Assembly (NCBI GenBank): GCA_964615375.1
Contig: CAZTOW010000039.1
Span: 1-64,000, forward strand
Length of the DNA stretch: 64,000 bases
Direction of reading: 5' to 3'
Source: CAZKWG01 sp964615375
GTDB taxonomy: Bacteria > Myxococcota_A > UBA796 > CAZKWG01
Position 1 is the stretch's first letter; the number at the start of each line of letters is the position of its first letter. The notes below the pieces were generated by a model that ran no database searches, had not been told where the DNA came from, and was given only the letters and a program-made list of their open reading frames with translations. Positions 24,179-32,186 of the stretch are shown piece after piece. A program made the position numbers and the translations under genes.

Positions 24179-25032
24179 TGTTCTCGGATCCGGTGGTCGT
24201 CACCTGCGCGCTGACCGGGGTCCTGGCGGACAGGAGGCAGAACCCGGCCATCCCCTACACCCCGGTCGAGATCGCCGAGGAGGCGCGCCGGGCCTGGGAG
24301 GAGGGCGCGACCGTGGTCCACATCCACGCGCGCAACGATGACGGCACGCCGACCTGGTCGCCGGCCACCTTCGCCGCGATCCGCGCCGAGGTCGAGGCGC
24401 GCTGCCCCGTCATCCTGAACTTCTCGACCGGCAGCCTGGACGAGGACACCACCCTCCAGGAGCAGACGATCCGCGAGGTCCGGCCGCACGTCGCCGCGCT
24501 CAACATGGGCTCGATGAACTACGCGAAATATTCGCCGCGTCGAAAGGACTTCGTCTTCGATCTCATCTTCCCGAACCCCTTCGGCAAGATCCGCCGCCTG
24601 CTGGTGGCGATGAACGAGCAGGGGGTCAAGCCCGAGCTGGAGTGCTTCGACACCGGCCACACCTGCTCCATCGAGCCGCTGGTGGACATGGGGCTGCTGA
24701 AGCCGCCGCTGGAGTTCAGCTTCATCATGGGCGTGCTGGGCGGGCTCCCGGCGACGGTGGAGGCGCTGCAGCTCCAGGCGGGGCTGGTGCCGGCGGGCTC
24801 GAGCTGGCAGGTCATCGGCATCGGGCGCGACCAGTGGCGGCTGGTGGCGGCGGCGCTGGTGCTGGGCGGGAACATCCGGGTGGGGATGGAGGACAATTTC
24901 TACCTGCCGGACGGGTCTCTGGCGGGCTCGAACGGGGATCTGGTGGCGCGGGCGGTGCGGCTCACCCACGACGTCGGGCGGCGCCCGGCGACCCTGGAGG
25001 AGACGCGGGCGATGCTGGGGGTGCGGGCATGA
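24178..25032 (+). CDS. BKACE (DUF849) beta-keto acid cleavage enzyme
   Basis: A 284-residue TIM-barrel protein. VVHIHARNDDGTPTW gives the metal-binding His pair of 3-keto-5-aminohexanoate cleavage enzyme relatives. CFDTGHTCSIEPLVDMGLLK, SFIMGVLGG and the end RVGMEDNFYLPDGSLAGSNG match the family's later strands, with the metal ligand Glu in GMEDN. These zinc enzymes condense a beta-keto acid with acetyl-CoA to give acetoacetate and a new acyl-CoA. Length is typical. Coupled to the upstream hydratase and the downstream biotin-carboxylase-like gene by 1- and 4-base overlaps, so it belongs to an acyl-CoA catabolic operon; the natural keto acid is not known. Confidence 0.85.
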   Translation: MFSDPVVVTCALTGVLADRRQNPAIPYTPVEIAEEARRAWEEGATVVHIHARNDDGTPTWSPATFAAIRAEVEARCPVILNFSTGSLDEDTTLQEQTIREVRPHVAALNMGSMNYAKYSPRRKDFVFDLIFPNPFGKIRRLLVAMNEQGVKPELECFDTGHTCSIEPLVDMGLLKPPLEFSFIMGVLGGLPATVEALQLQAGLVPAGSSWQVIGIGRDQWRLVAAALVLGGNIRVGMEDNFYLPDGSLAGSNGDLVARAVRLTHDVGRRPATLEETRAMLGVRA

Positions 25033-26390
25033 ACGAGCGCCGGATCGAGCGGGTGCTGATCGCGGCGCGCGGGGGCGAGGGCATGGCCCTGCTCCGCGCG
25101 GTCGAGGCGAGCGGGCGCGAGGGCGTGCTGCTCATGCGCGAAGAGGACGGGAGGCAGGCCTGGATTGACGAGGTGGCCTTCGTGGTCCACGTCCCGGCGG
25201 CCGAGGACGGTCACTGGCCGGACTGGGGCGCGGTGGCGTCCGCGGCCCTGGACGCGGGCTGCGACGCGCTGCTGGCCGCGGGGGAGCTGGCCGGGCACGC
25301 CGGGCTCTCCGAGCGCCTCGTCTCCATCAACGTCTACGAGCTCGGCCCCGGCCACGCGCTGCTCCAGCAGGTGGCCGACGGGGTGCGCCTGCTCGACCTG
25401 GCCCGCTCGCTGGGGATCCGCGTGGTCCCGGCCTTGGACCTGCCCGAGGACCGGGAGCGGGCGCTCTCGGAGGCGGAGGGCTGGCTCCACCGCTGGGGGC
25501 CGCCGGTGTGGCTCCGCGTGCGCAGCCCGGACGGCGGGATCAGCGCGCGGCGCTTCGGGACCATGGAGGCGGCGCTGGAGGGCGTGGGGGCCTCGCTGAC
25601 CCTGGGTCGGCTGAGCCTGCTGCACACCCCGCCCAACGCGCGGGTCATCGAGGTCCCGGTGATGGGGGACGGCGCGGGCGGGGTGCTGGCGCTGGGCGAT
25701 CGGGAGGTCACCCTGGCGCGGGCCGGGGAGCCGGTGCTGGTCGAGGCCCCCGCGGCCGATCTGTCGGCCCCGCTCCGCGCCGAGCTGCAGGAGCAGGCGC
25801 TCAAGCTCTGCCGGGCGCTGCGCTGGCGTGCGGCGGGGGCGGTGGTCTTCGCGGTCACGGCGGACGGGCGCGCCTTCCTGCGCGAGCTGCGGCCCGGCGT
25901 CCCGCCCTGGCAGGAGGGGACGCGCGCGGTCTACGGGCTCGACCTCGTGGAGCTGATGCTGGCCCTGGCCGAGGGGCAGCAGATCACCTTCGCCCAGGAG
26001 GAGATCGTCCCGGGCGGCGCGGCGCTGACCCTGCGCCTCTTCGTGGAGGCGGCGGCCCCGCTGCCCGAGCACCTGGCCCCCCAGGAGGGCCCGCGACCCG
26101 AGGAGGAGGAGGGCCTGGCTGAGGACACCGACGGGCTCCCGCTCGGCTGGGTGAAGCTGCCCGAGGACGTGGCTCTGGACATCCCGCTGGTGGCGGGCGA
26201 TCACGTCCGGCTGGGCGAGGATCTGGGCGTGGTGACGGTCACCGCGCCCACGCGCCAGAGCTGCCTGGTGCGCGGGAAGAGCGCGCTGGACCACATCGAC
26301 ATCGGCGGCGTGCAGCACACGGGCACGCTGCTGACCGAGGTGCTCTCCGACAGCGCCTACTGGCGCGGGCCGGCGGGCCTCGATCCCTGA
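25029..26390 (+). CDS. Degenerate biotin-carboxylase-like protein
   Basis: A 453-residue protein. Residues about 205-350 align with the biotin carboxylase ATP-grasp part: VIEVPVMGDGAGGVLALGDR (compare HIEVQVLGD), then EAPAADLSAPLRAELQEQAL and FLRELRPGV where active enzymes have E-x-N-x-R-x-Q-V-E-H. Here the catalytic Glu-Asn-Arg-Gln set is replaced by ELRPGVPPWQ. The N-terminal part has the usual RVLIAARGG but no glycine-rich ATP loop. The C-terminal region (about 360-453) includes DHIDIGGVQHTGTLLTEVL. It probably lost carboxylase activity and may be a regulator or structural relic. Overlaps the BKACE gene by 4 bases. Confidence 0.7.
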   Translation: MNERRIERVLIAARGGEGMALLRAVEASGREGVLLMREEDGRQAWIDEVAFVVHVPAAEDGHWPDWGAVASAALDAGCDALLAAGELAGHAGLSERLVSINVYELGPGHALLQQVADGVRLLDLARSLGIRVVPALDLPEDRERALSEAEGWLHRWGPPVWLRVRSPDGGISARRFGTMEAALEGVGASLTLGRLSLLHTPPNARVIEVPVMGDGAGGVLALGDREVTLARAGEPVLVEAPAADLSAPLRAELQEQALKLCRALRWRAAGAVVFAVTADGRAFLRELRPGVPPWQEGTRAVYGLDLVELMLALAEGQQITFAQEEIVPGGAALTLRLFVEAAAPLPEHLAPQEGPRPEEEEGLAEDTDGLPLGWVKLPEDVALDIPLVAGDHVRLGEDLGVVTVTAPTRQSCLVRGKSALDHIDIGGVQHTGTLLTEVLSDSAYWRGPAGLDP

Positions 26391-26432
26391 TTCGGCAGGC
26401 GGACCGGCGCGGAACAGGATAGACGCCGCGCC

Positions 26433-26855
26433 ATGCCGAGCTCCAACCGAAATGAGCGGGTGGCCGGAGAGATCCACGCCATCCTCGCCGACGCGCTGCG
26501 CACGCGCGTCAAAGACCCCCGGATCACGCCCATCAGCCTGACAGGCGTGCGCGTCACCCGCGATCTGGGCACCGCCACCGTCCACTTCACGCCCCTGGGC
26601 GGGGAGGGCGACCTCAAGGCCATCCAGGCCGGTCTCCGGGCCGCCACGGGCTTCCTCCGCCGCGAGATCGGCAGCCAGCTCCGCCTGCGCCACGCGCCGG
26701 AGCTGGTCTTCGAGCCCGACACCGGGCTGGACGACGCCATCCGCCTGACCTCGCTGCTGGAGCGCATGGAGGCCGAGGACGCCGCCCGCGCCGCCGCCGA
26801 GTCCGCCTCGGAGCCCGACGGGGCCGCCGCTGGCGGTGACGGGGAGGAGGCGTGA
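26433..26855 (+). CDS. rbfA: Ribosome-binding factor A
   Basis: A 140-residue protein. RNERVAGEIHAILADAL is the first RbfA helix; VKDPRITPISLTGVRVTRDL and TATVHFTPLGG form the KH-type strands, then GFLRREIGSQLRLRHAPELV and FEPDTGLDDAIRLTSLLERM finish the fold, followed by an acidic tail. RbfA assists 16S rRNA 5'-end maturation and 30S assembly at low temperature. It overlaps truB by 4 bases (GTGA), the standard rbfA-truB pairing in bacteria. Confidence 0.95.
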   Translation: MPSSNRNERVAGEIHAILADALRTRVKDPRITPISLTGVRVTRDLGTATVHFTPLGGEGDLKAIQAGLRAATGFLRREIGSQLRLRHAPELVFEPDTGLDDAIRLTSLLERMEAEDAARAAAESASEPDGAAAGGDGEEA

Positions 26856-27814
26856 AGGCCTGCTTCATGGCGGTGGACAAGCCGCCCGGCATCACCAGCC
26901 ACGACGTGGTCGCCATGCTCCGCGCCGTCACGGGCGTGCAGAAGGTCGGCCACACCGGCACCCTCGACCCCTTCGCCACCGGCGTGCTGGCGCTGGCCTT
27001 CGGGCCGGCGACCCGGCTGATCTCGTTCCTGGACGAGGATCTGAAGGTCTACGACGCCACCATCGCGCTGGGCGTCGCCATGGACACGGGCGATCCCACC
27101 GGGCAGGTCATCCGCGAGGCCCCGGTGCCGCCTCTGGACCGCGCCACGGTCGAGGCCCTGCTGCTGAGCTTCCGCGGCACGCGCATGCAGGCCCCGCCGC
27201 GCTACTCCGCGGTCAAGGTGCGGGGCAAGGCGCTCTACCACTACGCCCGCGAGGGCGTGGAGGTGGAGGCCGCGCCGCGCCCCATCCGCATCGACAGCAT
27301 CGACCTGCTGGAGCTGGGTGAGCAGAGCCTCCGCGTGCGCATCACCTGTGGGCGCGGCACCTACGCTCGCGTGCTGGCTGACGAGATCGCCGCCGGGCTG
27401 GGGACCGCCGGGCACCTCTCGGCCCTGCGCCGGGAGCGCACCGGCCCCTTCCTGGAGTCCGCCGCGCTGACCCTGCCCGAGCTCGCCCGCATCGTGGGCG
27501 GCTCGGAGGACTGGCAGACCGTCCTTCGCCCCAACCGCGGACCGGACCGGGTGCGCTGGGCCCCGCGCGCCGAGGTCTGGGCGGCGCTCGCGCGCTGGTG
27601 CGTGCGCCCGCAGGACGCGCTCTCCCGCCTGCCCCCGGTGCGCGTGAGCGCGGGCGAGCGCCAGCGCCTGCTCTCGGGCGGCCCCCCGCCCCTGCCCGCG
27701 GGCAGCGTGGCCGTGGGGAGTCAGTGGCTGCTCCTGGACGGCGAGGAGATCCTGGCGGTGGGCGTGCGCGAGCCCAACGGGCCCCGCGTGGCCCGCCTGG
27801 TCATCGAGACCTGA
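26852..27814 (+). CDS. truB: tRNA pseudouridine(55) synthase
   Basis: A 320-residue protein from GTG 26852. VDKPPGITSHDVVAMLR and VGHTGTLDPFATGVLALAFG contain the catalytic Asp (GTLDP). DATIALGVAMDTGDPTG, PPRYSAVKVRGKALYHYARE and RVRITCGRGTYARVLADEIA are further TruB blocks. The C-terminal 100 residues form a PUA-like extension with APRAEVWAALARWCV. It converts U55 to pseudouridine in tRNA T-loops. It follows rbfA and its 3' end overlaps the convergent DedA gene by 14 bases. Confidence 0.95.
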   Translation: MKACFMAVDKPPGITSHDVVAMLRAVTGVQKVGHTGTLDPFATGVLALAFGPATRLISFLDEDLKVYDATIALGVAMDTGDPTGQVIREAPVPPLDRATVEALLLSFRGTRMQAPPRYSAVKVRGKALYHYAREGVEVEAAPRPIRIDSIDLLELGEQSLRVRITCGRGTYARVLADEIAAGLGTAGHLSALRRERTGPFLESAALTLPELARIVGGSEDWQTVLRPNRGPDRVRWAPRAEVWAALARWCVRPQDALSRLPPVRVSAGERQRLLSGGPPPLPAGSVAVGSQWLLLDGEEILAVGVREPNGPRVARLVIET

Positions 27815-28397
27815 GCCGCTCCCGCCGCGCCCGCAGGCTCCGCACCAGGAGGGCGACGGCCACCATCGCCACCAGGGCCCCCACGCCGAGGAGCAGGGCC
27901 TCCCGCACCTGCTCGGCGCGCTCCAGCAGGCGCTGGAAGTCGTCGGCGAAGGCGTAGCCCAGGAGCCCGTACACGCTCGCCGTCACCAGCCCGCCCAGCG
28001 CGTCGTAGCGCACGAAGCGCAGGAAGGGGAAGCCCGCCGCGCCCGCGAAGAAGAAGGCCGGCGTGCGCAGCCCGGGGAGCTGGCGACAGAGCACCACGGC
28101 CCAGGCCCCGTAGCGGCGGTAGAAGCGGTCGATGCGCTCGATGCGCGAGGCCCCCATGATCCGCGCCACCAGGCCCTCGGGGTGCAGGCCCACGCGCCGC
28201 CCGATGGTCCAGGTGAGCGTGTCCGCGCTCAGGATGCCCGCCCAGGCCACCATCAGGGCGAGCCACAGCGGCTGCCGGCCCGTGCCCGCCAGGAAGCCCG
28301 CGCACAGCAGGCTCACCTCCTCGGGGACCACGCTGCTGAACGGCGGGTGGATGGCCAGGAAGACGGCGATCAGACCATATCGGATCAGGAAGTCCAC
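27801..28397 (-). CDS. DedA-family membrane protein
   Basis: A 198-residue integral membrane protein. It starts MDFLIRYGLIAVFLAIHPPF and has the family signature SSVVPEEVSLLCAGFLAG. The second half includes RFYRRYGAWAVVLCRQLPGL with the conserved R-x3-P, then FFFAGAAGFPFLRFVRYDAL with Gly-rich helix packing, and a final helix with an Arg-rich tail. DedA/VTT-domain proteins translocate undecaprenyl phosphate or other lipids and support membrane homeostasis. Length is typical. Convergent with truB. Confidence 0.85.
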   Translation of the reverse strand: MDFLIRYGLIAVFLAIHPPFSSVVPEEVSLLCAGFLAGTGRQPLWLALMVAWAGILSADTLTWTIGRRVGLHPEGLVARIMGASRIERIDRFYRRYGAWAVVLCRQLPGLRTPAFFFAGAAGFPFLRFVRYDALGGLVTASVYGLLGYAFADDFQRLLERAEQVREALLLGVGALVAMVAVALLVRSLRARRERLRSR

Positions 28398-28492
28398 GTG
28401 CCTTCGCTCCCGGCGGCTGCAAAGGTGCGCGCGGATCGGGCTCCTGGCAACCGCCTCTTGACGGATTCGCGCGCGTGCTGAGCTTTGCCGCC

Positions 28493-29017
28493 ATGTTCGA
28501 GCTCCACTCCCGTGACGTCTCCGAGACCCGCGCCCTGGGTCGCGCCCTGGCGGCCGTGGCCGAGCCTGGGCTGACGCTGGCGCTCACCGGGGAGCTGGGG
28601 GCGGGGAAGACAGCCTTCGTCCAGGGGATCGGCGAGGGTCTGGCGGTCGAGGGGCCCGTGCTCAGCCCCACCTTCGTCCTGGTCTCGGAGCACGCCGGGC
28701 GCCTGCCGCTGCTGCACGCCGACCTCTACCGGCTCGAGCCCGCCGAGCTCCCCGGGCTCGGCCTGGAGGAGGCGCTGGAGGCGCACCCGGGCGTCGCGGC
28801 GGTGGAGTGGGCCGAGCGGGCGCCCGAGGTGCTGCCCCTCGATCACCTGGAGCTCGAGCTCCGGCTGGCGGGGGAGGGGAGGGTCCTGCGGGCGCGGGCC
28901 ACGGGGCCCCGGCACGAGGCCCTCCTGGCGCGCTGGGTTGCTGCGCTGCAACAGATTGCTGCACTGCAACATGATGCTGCAACACAGCAAGGAGAGGGCG
29001 ATCATGGCCCACGCTGA
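28493..29017 (+). CDS. tsaE: tRNA t6A biosynthesis ATPase TsaE
   Basis: A 174-residue protein. Residues 30-45 have a P-loop (LTGELGAGKTAFVQGIGEGL). SPTFVLVSEH and LLHADLYRLEPAELPGLGLE are the TsaE Switch and Walker B-like areas, and VEWAERAPEVLP follows. TsaE acts with TsaB and TsaD to make the t6A modification at tRNA A37; tsaD is at 56488. The C-terminus has an added hexapeptide repeat, AALQQIAALQHDAATQQ. The 3' end overlaps comEA by 14 bases. The start at 28493 gives the family N-terminus. Confidence 0.9.
   Translation: MFELHSRDVSETRALGRALAAVAEPGLTLALTGELGAGKTAFVQGIGEGLAVEGPVLSPTFVLVSEHAGRLPLLHADLYRLEPAELPGLGLEEALEAHPGVAAVEWAERAPEVLPLDHLELELRLAGEGRVLRARATGPRHEALLARWVAALQQIAALQHDAATQQGEGDHGPR
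28938..28984 (+). repeat. 18-bp direct repeat of imperfect palindromes
   Basis: TTGCTGCGCTGCAACA (28938) and TTGCTGCACTGCAACA (28956) are 18 bases apart; a third partial copy, TGCTGCAACA, is at 28975. Each unit is an imperfect inverted repeat. They code for the AALQQI/AALQHD/AATQQ tail of TsaE and end just before the comEA start, so they may be both coding and regulatory. Confidence 0.5.
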
Positions 29018-29537
29018 GCTCAGCCCCGAGGCGCGGGCCCAGTCCCTCGGGGTCTCCGCCCTGCTCGCCCTGGCGGCCCTGGGTCTGGGGCTCTGGGCGA
29101 AGCGCCCGCGGCCTCCGGCGCCCGATCCGGTGGTGGTGGAGGTCGCCGGGCAGGTCCCGGCCCCAGGCTTCTACGCGCTCACGCCGCCGGCCACGGTGGG
29201 GGAGGCGCTGGCGGCGGCGGGCGCGGAGCCTGTCGAGGGCGCCGATTCTCCCGTCTCCATGGGCGACCGGCTGAGCCTGGGGCCCTCGGGGCTGGAGCGG
29301 GATCGCACCGAGGCGGCGATGGTGCTGGGCGTGCCCCTGGACCTGAACCGCGCCTCGGCCGCGGCCCTGGAGACCCTGCCCGGGGTGGGCGCGCGGCGGG
29401 CGGCGGACATCGTGGCCGACCGTGAGGCCCGCGGCCCCTTCGGGACCATCGACGAGCTGGATCGCGTGCGCGGCGTCGGCCCCGCCACGGTCGAGCGCCT
29501 GCGGCCCTACCTGTCGGTGGCGCCTGCTACCAGGTGA
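29004..29537 (+). CDS. comEA: ComEA-like helix-hairpin-helix protein
   Basis: A 177-residue protein with AAGGAG 12 bases before its ATG. One membrane helix (SLGVSALLALAALGLGLW, about residue 14-31) anchors it. SLBB-type strand VVVEVAGQVPAPGFYALTPP follows. The C-terminal helix-hairpin-helix, LDLNRASAAALETLPGVGAR and FGTIDELDRVRGVGPATVER, binds DNA without sequence specificity. ComEA proteins bind DNA in the periplasm during natural transformation. No comEC or pilus gene is beside it, so a wider DNA-binding or structural role is possible. Confidence 0.8.
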   Translation: MAHAELSPEARAQSLGVSALLALAALGLGLWAKRPRPPAPDPVVVEVAGQVPAPGFYALTPPATVGEALAAAGAEPVEGADSPVSMGDRLSLGPSGLERDRTEAAMVLGVPLDLNRASAAALETLPGVGARRAADIVADREARGPFGTIDELDRVRGVGPATVERLRPYLSVAPATR

Positions 29538-29871
29538 TCTCCAGGCGCGCGTTCCAGTCCGAGGACGGCCCACCCTGCCAGGTCTCCAGGTTGGCCACGG
29601 AGAGCCCGCAGGCCACGTCGGTGGCGCTCGCGCCGAACAGGGTGGCCCGCCGGGTCTCGTCGGCGCAGCTCACCTCCACGCTGGGGGCCTCGCCGACCAT
29701 GCCGACCAGGCTGAGCTCGGCGGCGTCGCAGGCCACCGGGCGACTGTCCCCGTCCTGGAGCTCCACCGTCTGGCTGTTCCCCATGCAGCCCTGATACTTC
29801 TCGACGTTGAACATGAGGTAGCCGCCGCCCCCGGCGAGCGCGAGCAGGAGGATCTGGTCTCGTGTGGTCAT
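29527..29871 (-). CDS. Protein of unknown function with N-terminal membrane segment
   Basis: A 114-residue protein beginning MTTRDQILLLALAGGGGYLM, a probable signal or anchor. The rest is beta-rich with four cysteines (YQGCMGN, VACDAAELSL, VSCADETRRA, DVACGLSV) that could form two disulfides in the periplasm, ending DWNARLEITW. It overlaps the convergent comEA end by 11 bases and lies just downstream of the MBL-fold gene. No family recognised. Confidence 0.6.
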   Translation of the reverse strand: MTTRDQILLLALAGGGGYLMFNVEKYQGCMGNSQTVELQDGDSRPVACDAAELSLVGMVGEAPSVEVSCADETRRATLFGASATDVACGLSVANLETWQGGPSSDWNARLEITW

Positions 29872-29886
29872 CGGGGCCTCCGCCCC

Positions 29887-30684
29887 TCAGGTTCGCACGA
29901 AACGGTCCGTCTCGATCTCCAGCGCTTCACCCTGAACGCATAACCAGCGTAGATGGCACAGGACCTGTCGCGCGGCGACGGCCTCGATCAGCGGTGACAG
30001 GGGGCCATAGATGAGCGGCACCAGCTCCGCGGGGGCGGCGGGCTCGCGGGCGGCCAGGGCCTGCCGGACCTGCCCGGTGCGCAGGTGGCGGTGGGCGATG
30101 TAGGTCTCCAGCAGGGTGAGCGCCTCGGGGAGGGCGGGCCCGTGCGCGGGGATCAGCACCCGAGGCTCCAGCGCGCGCAGGCGCTCCAGGCTGTGCAGGT
30201 AGAGGCCGAGATCCCCCTCGGGCGGGTCGAGCACGATGGTCCCGACGCCGGCCACCATGTCCCCCGCCACCACCACGCCCTCGCGCTCCAGGCAGAGGTG
30301 GCCGGGCGCGTGCCCGGGGGTGTGTAGCGCGCGCCAGGTCCCGGCGTCGGTCTCCCAGCGCTCGCCCTCCAGCAGGAGCCGGTCCACCGGGAAGCGCACG
30401 CGCTCGGCGGTGCCGGGGTGGGAGACCACGGGAGCGCCCGTCCGACGCCGAAGATCCTCCACACCACCCACATGGTCCATGTGGTGGTGGGTGAGGAAGA
30501 TCGCCTCGACCTCCAGGCCCTGGAGGGCCGCCCACAGGGCCTCCTGCTCGTCCTCCCAGGGGCTCGCCGGATCGACCACGGTGACGCGGCGCTGGCCCAG
30601 GACGACGGCGTTGGTGTGGGTGGCGGGCGGGAGCGTGGGCGTGCGCACCGGCACGACCGAGACCCCGGGGGCGACCGGGATCAC
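29887..30684 (-). CDS. Metallo-beta-lactamase-fold hydrolase
   Basis: A 265-residue protein. The zinc-binding motif is FLTHHHMDHVGGVEDL (H-x-H-x-D-H); the third ligand block is LHTPGHAPGHLCLE, and VVAGDMVAGVGTI supplies the bridging Asp. The last His is in IPAHGPALPE. The C-terminal helical domain (HRHLRTGQVRQALAAREP) matches the LACTB2/hydroxyacylglutathione-hydrolase-like subgroup acting on thioesters or RNA. It overlaps the upstream pseudokinase by 4 bases. Confidence 0.85.
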   Translation of the reverse strand: MIPVAPGVSVVPVRTPTLPPATHTNAVVLGQRRVTVVDPASPWEDEQEALWAALQGLEVEAIFLTHHHMDHVGGVEDLRRRTGAPVVSHPGTAERVRFPVDRLLLEGERWETDAGTWRALHTPGHAPGHLCLEREGVVVAGDMVAGVGTIVLDPPEGDLGLYLHSLERLRALEPRVLIPAHGPALPEALTLLETYIAHRHLRTGQVRQALAAREPAAPAELVPLIYGPLSPLIEAVAARQVLCHLRWLCVQGEALEIETDRFVRT

Positions 30685-32132
30685 CCGAAGAGCCGCACGA
30701 GCAGGAAGGTGACGGCGACCATGGCCAGGACCAGGGCGAGCCCCAGGCCGGCGCGCTCGGCGGGCTGGAGCTCCGAGCCGCGGGGCGCGGGACGGGCGGG
30801 CTTGCCCGGCGGCGGGAGCTCGGGCTCGGACTCCGTGTCCCGCAGCTCCACCCCGTCGGTGCCCGCCTCGGGATCGGTCGGATCCTCGGGGAAGAGCGCG
30901 TCCGAGAGCCGGGCGAAGTTGTCCGGGGAGGTGGGGCTGTCGGGGAAGGGGTCGTCGCCGTCGTCGGGGTCGATGGCGACGCCGACGCCGACGCCGACGC
31001 CGAGCCCGGGGTCCGAGGTGGGATCGTCCTCGTCGGCGGGCTTCGTCCCGCGGATGTGGATGCGCAGCCCGGGAGAGGTCGGCGGCGAGGGCGGCACGTG
31101 GAAGGGGGCCGCGGGCGCGCCGCCCATCGGGGCGTTGGCCGAGGGGGGCGGGCCGACGGGCGGGGGCGTGGGGGGCCCGAAGGAGGGGGCCGCGAAGCTG
31201 GGGGTGGCCGGCTCCGGCCGGCTCTGGGCTACGCGCTTGCGGTGGGCCACGGCGGCGGCGACGGCGCGGCGCGCGGAGACGCCCCCCTGCTCACGCGACT
31301 CGGCAAGCAGCGCCTGGACGATCTCGCCGTCCCAGGGGTAGCGGTCCTCGGGCGCCGCGGCCAGCATCTTGCGCAGCACGCGCCCCAGCGAGGGGTGGAT
31401 GGCCTCGATCGCGTTGACCCAGGGCGCGGTGGCCCCGTCGAGCGCGGCGGAGGCGGGGTCGTCCAGATCCTCGTAGAGCCTGCGCAGCAGCAGCATCTCC
31501 ACCAGGATGGCGCCGAGGGCCCACTGGTCGGCGGCGGGTGTGGCGGGCTCGCCCATGGACTGCTCGGGCGAGGAGCAGCCGAGCCACTGGTTGGCGCGCT
31601 CCACCCCGAAGCCGACCAGGCAGACCTCGCCCTCCTCGTCCAGGCGCACGCGGCTCGGGTCCAGGTGTCCGTGGACCACCGGGCGACCCTGGAGCACGAC
31701 CTCGTGGGCGGCGCGCAGGGTGGACGCGACCTCTCCGGCGATGTCCAGGGCGGTGGCGGTGTCCAGCTCCAGCCAGCCCGAGCGCGCGGCGCTCAGGATC
31801 TCGGCGAGGGAGACGCCGCCGCGCCAGTCCACCGCCAGGGCCGCCTGGCCCGGGTAGAAGCCGTGGACCTTGGGGATGCGCGCGTCGTCCAGGGCGCGCA
31901 GGACCTCGTACTCGCGGCGGACGCTCTCCACCGCCACGGCGTCGTCCAGGTGATCGGCCACGCGGATCGCCACCTCGCGCGGCTCGCGCAGGCCGTCCGG
32001 GCGCACGGCGCGAAAGAGCGTGGTGCCACGAGCGACGCCGAGTCGCTCGACCAGCTCGAAAGGACCGATTCGTTGCCCGGGCTCGACCAGGGGGACACCA
32101 TCATCGCGGGGTGGCAAGGGGCGGCCACACAC
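30681..32132 (-). CDS. Tail-anchored pseudokinase of Ser/Thr kinase family
   Basis: A 483-residue protein with a kinase-like domain at about 22-290: IGPFELVERLG, PREVAIRVAD, HGFYPGQAALAVDW, LGAILVEMLLL. All catalytic residues are lost: the VAIK Lys is Arg57, HRD is HGH (154-156), the next Lys is Asp158, the Asn is Arg161, and DFG is GFG (174-176). A Pro/Ala/Glu-rich linker (about 300-455) and a C-terminal helix (AGLGLALVLAMVAVTFLLVR) follow, placing the kinase domain in the cytoplasm. The start is a GTG at 32132; a start a few codons in is possible. Overlaps the MBL gene. A binding or regulatory role is likely. Confidence 0.75.
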   Translation of the reverse strand: MCGRPLPPRDDGVPLVEPGQRIGPFELVERLGVARGTTLFRAVRPDGLREPREVAIRVADHLDDAVAVESVRREYEVLRALDDARIPKVHGFYPGQAALAVDWRGGVSLAEILSAARSGWLELDTATALDIAGEVASTLRAAHEVVLQGRPVVHGHLDPSRVRLDEEGEVCLVGFGVERANQWLGCSSPEQSMGEPATPAADQWALGAILVEMLLLRRLYEDLDDPASAALDGATAPWVNAIEAIHPSLGRVLRKMLAAAPEDRYPWDGEIVQALLAESREQGGVSARRAVAAAVAHRKRVAQSRPEPATPSFAAPSFGPPTPPPVGPPPSANAPMGGAPAAPFHVPPSPPTSPGLRIHIRGTKPADEDDPTSDPGLGVGVGVGVAIDPDDGDDPFPDSPTSPDNFARLSDALFPEDPTDPEAGTDGVELRDTESEPELPPPGKPARPAPRGSELQPAERAGLGLALVLAMVAVTFLLVRLFG

Positions 32133-32186
32133 CTGAACGCCCGCCCGTAACCTGCCCCCGTCCGTCTGGCACCCCGGGCGGCGGGC

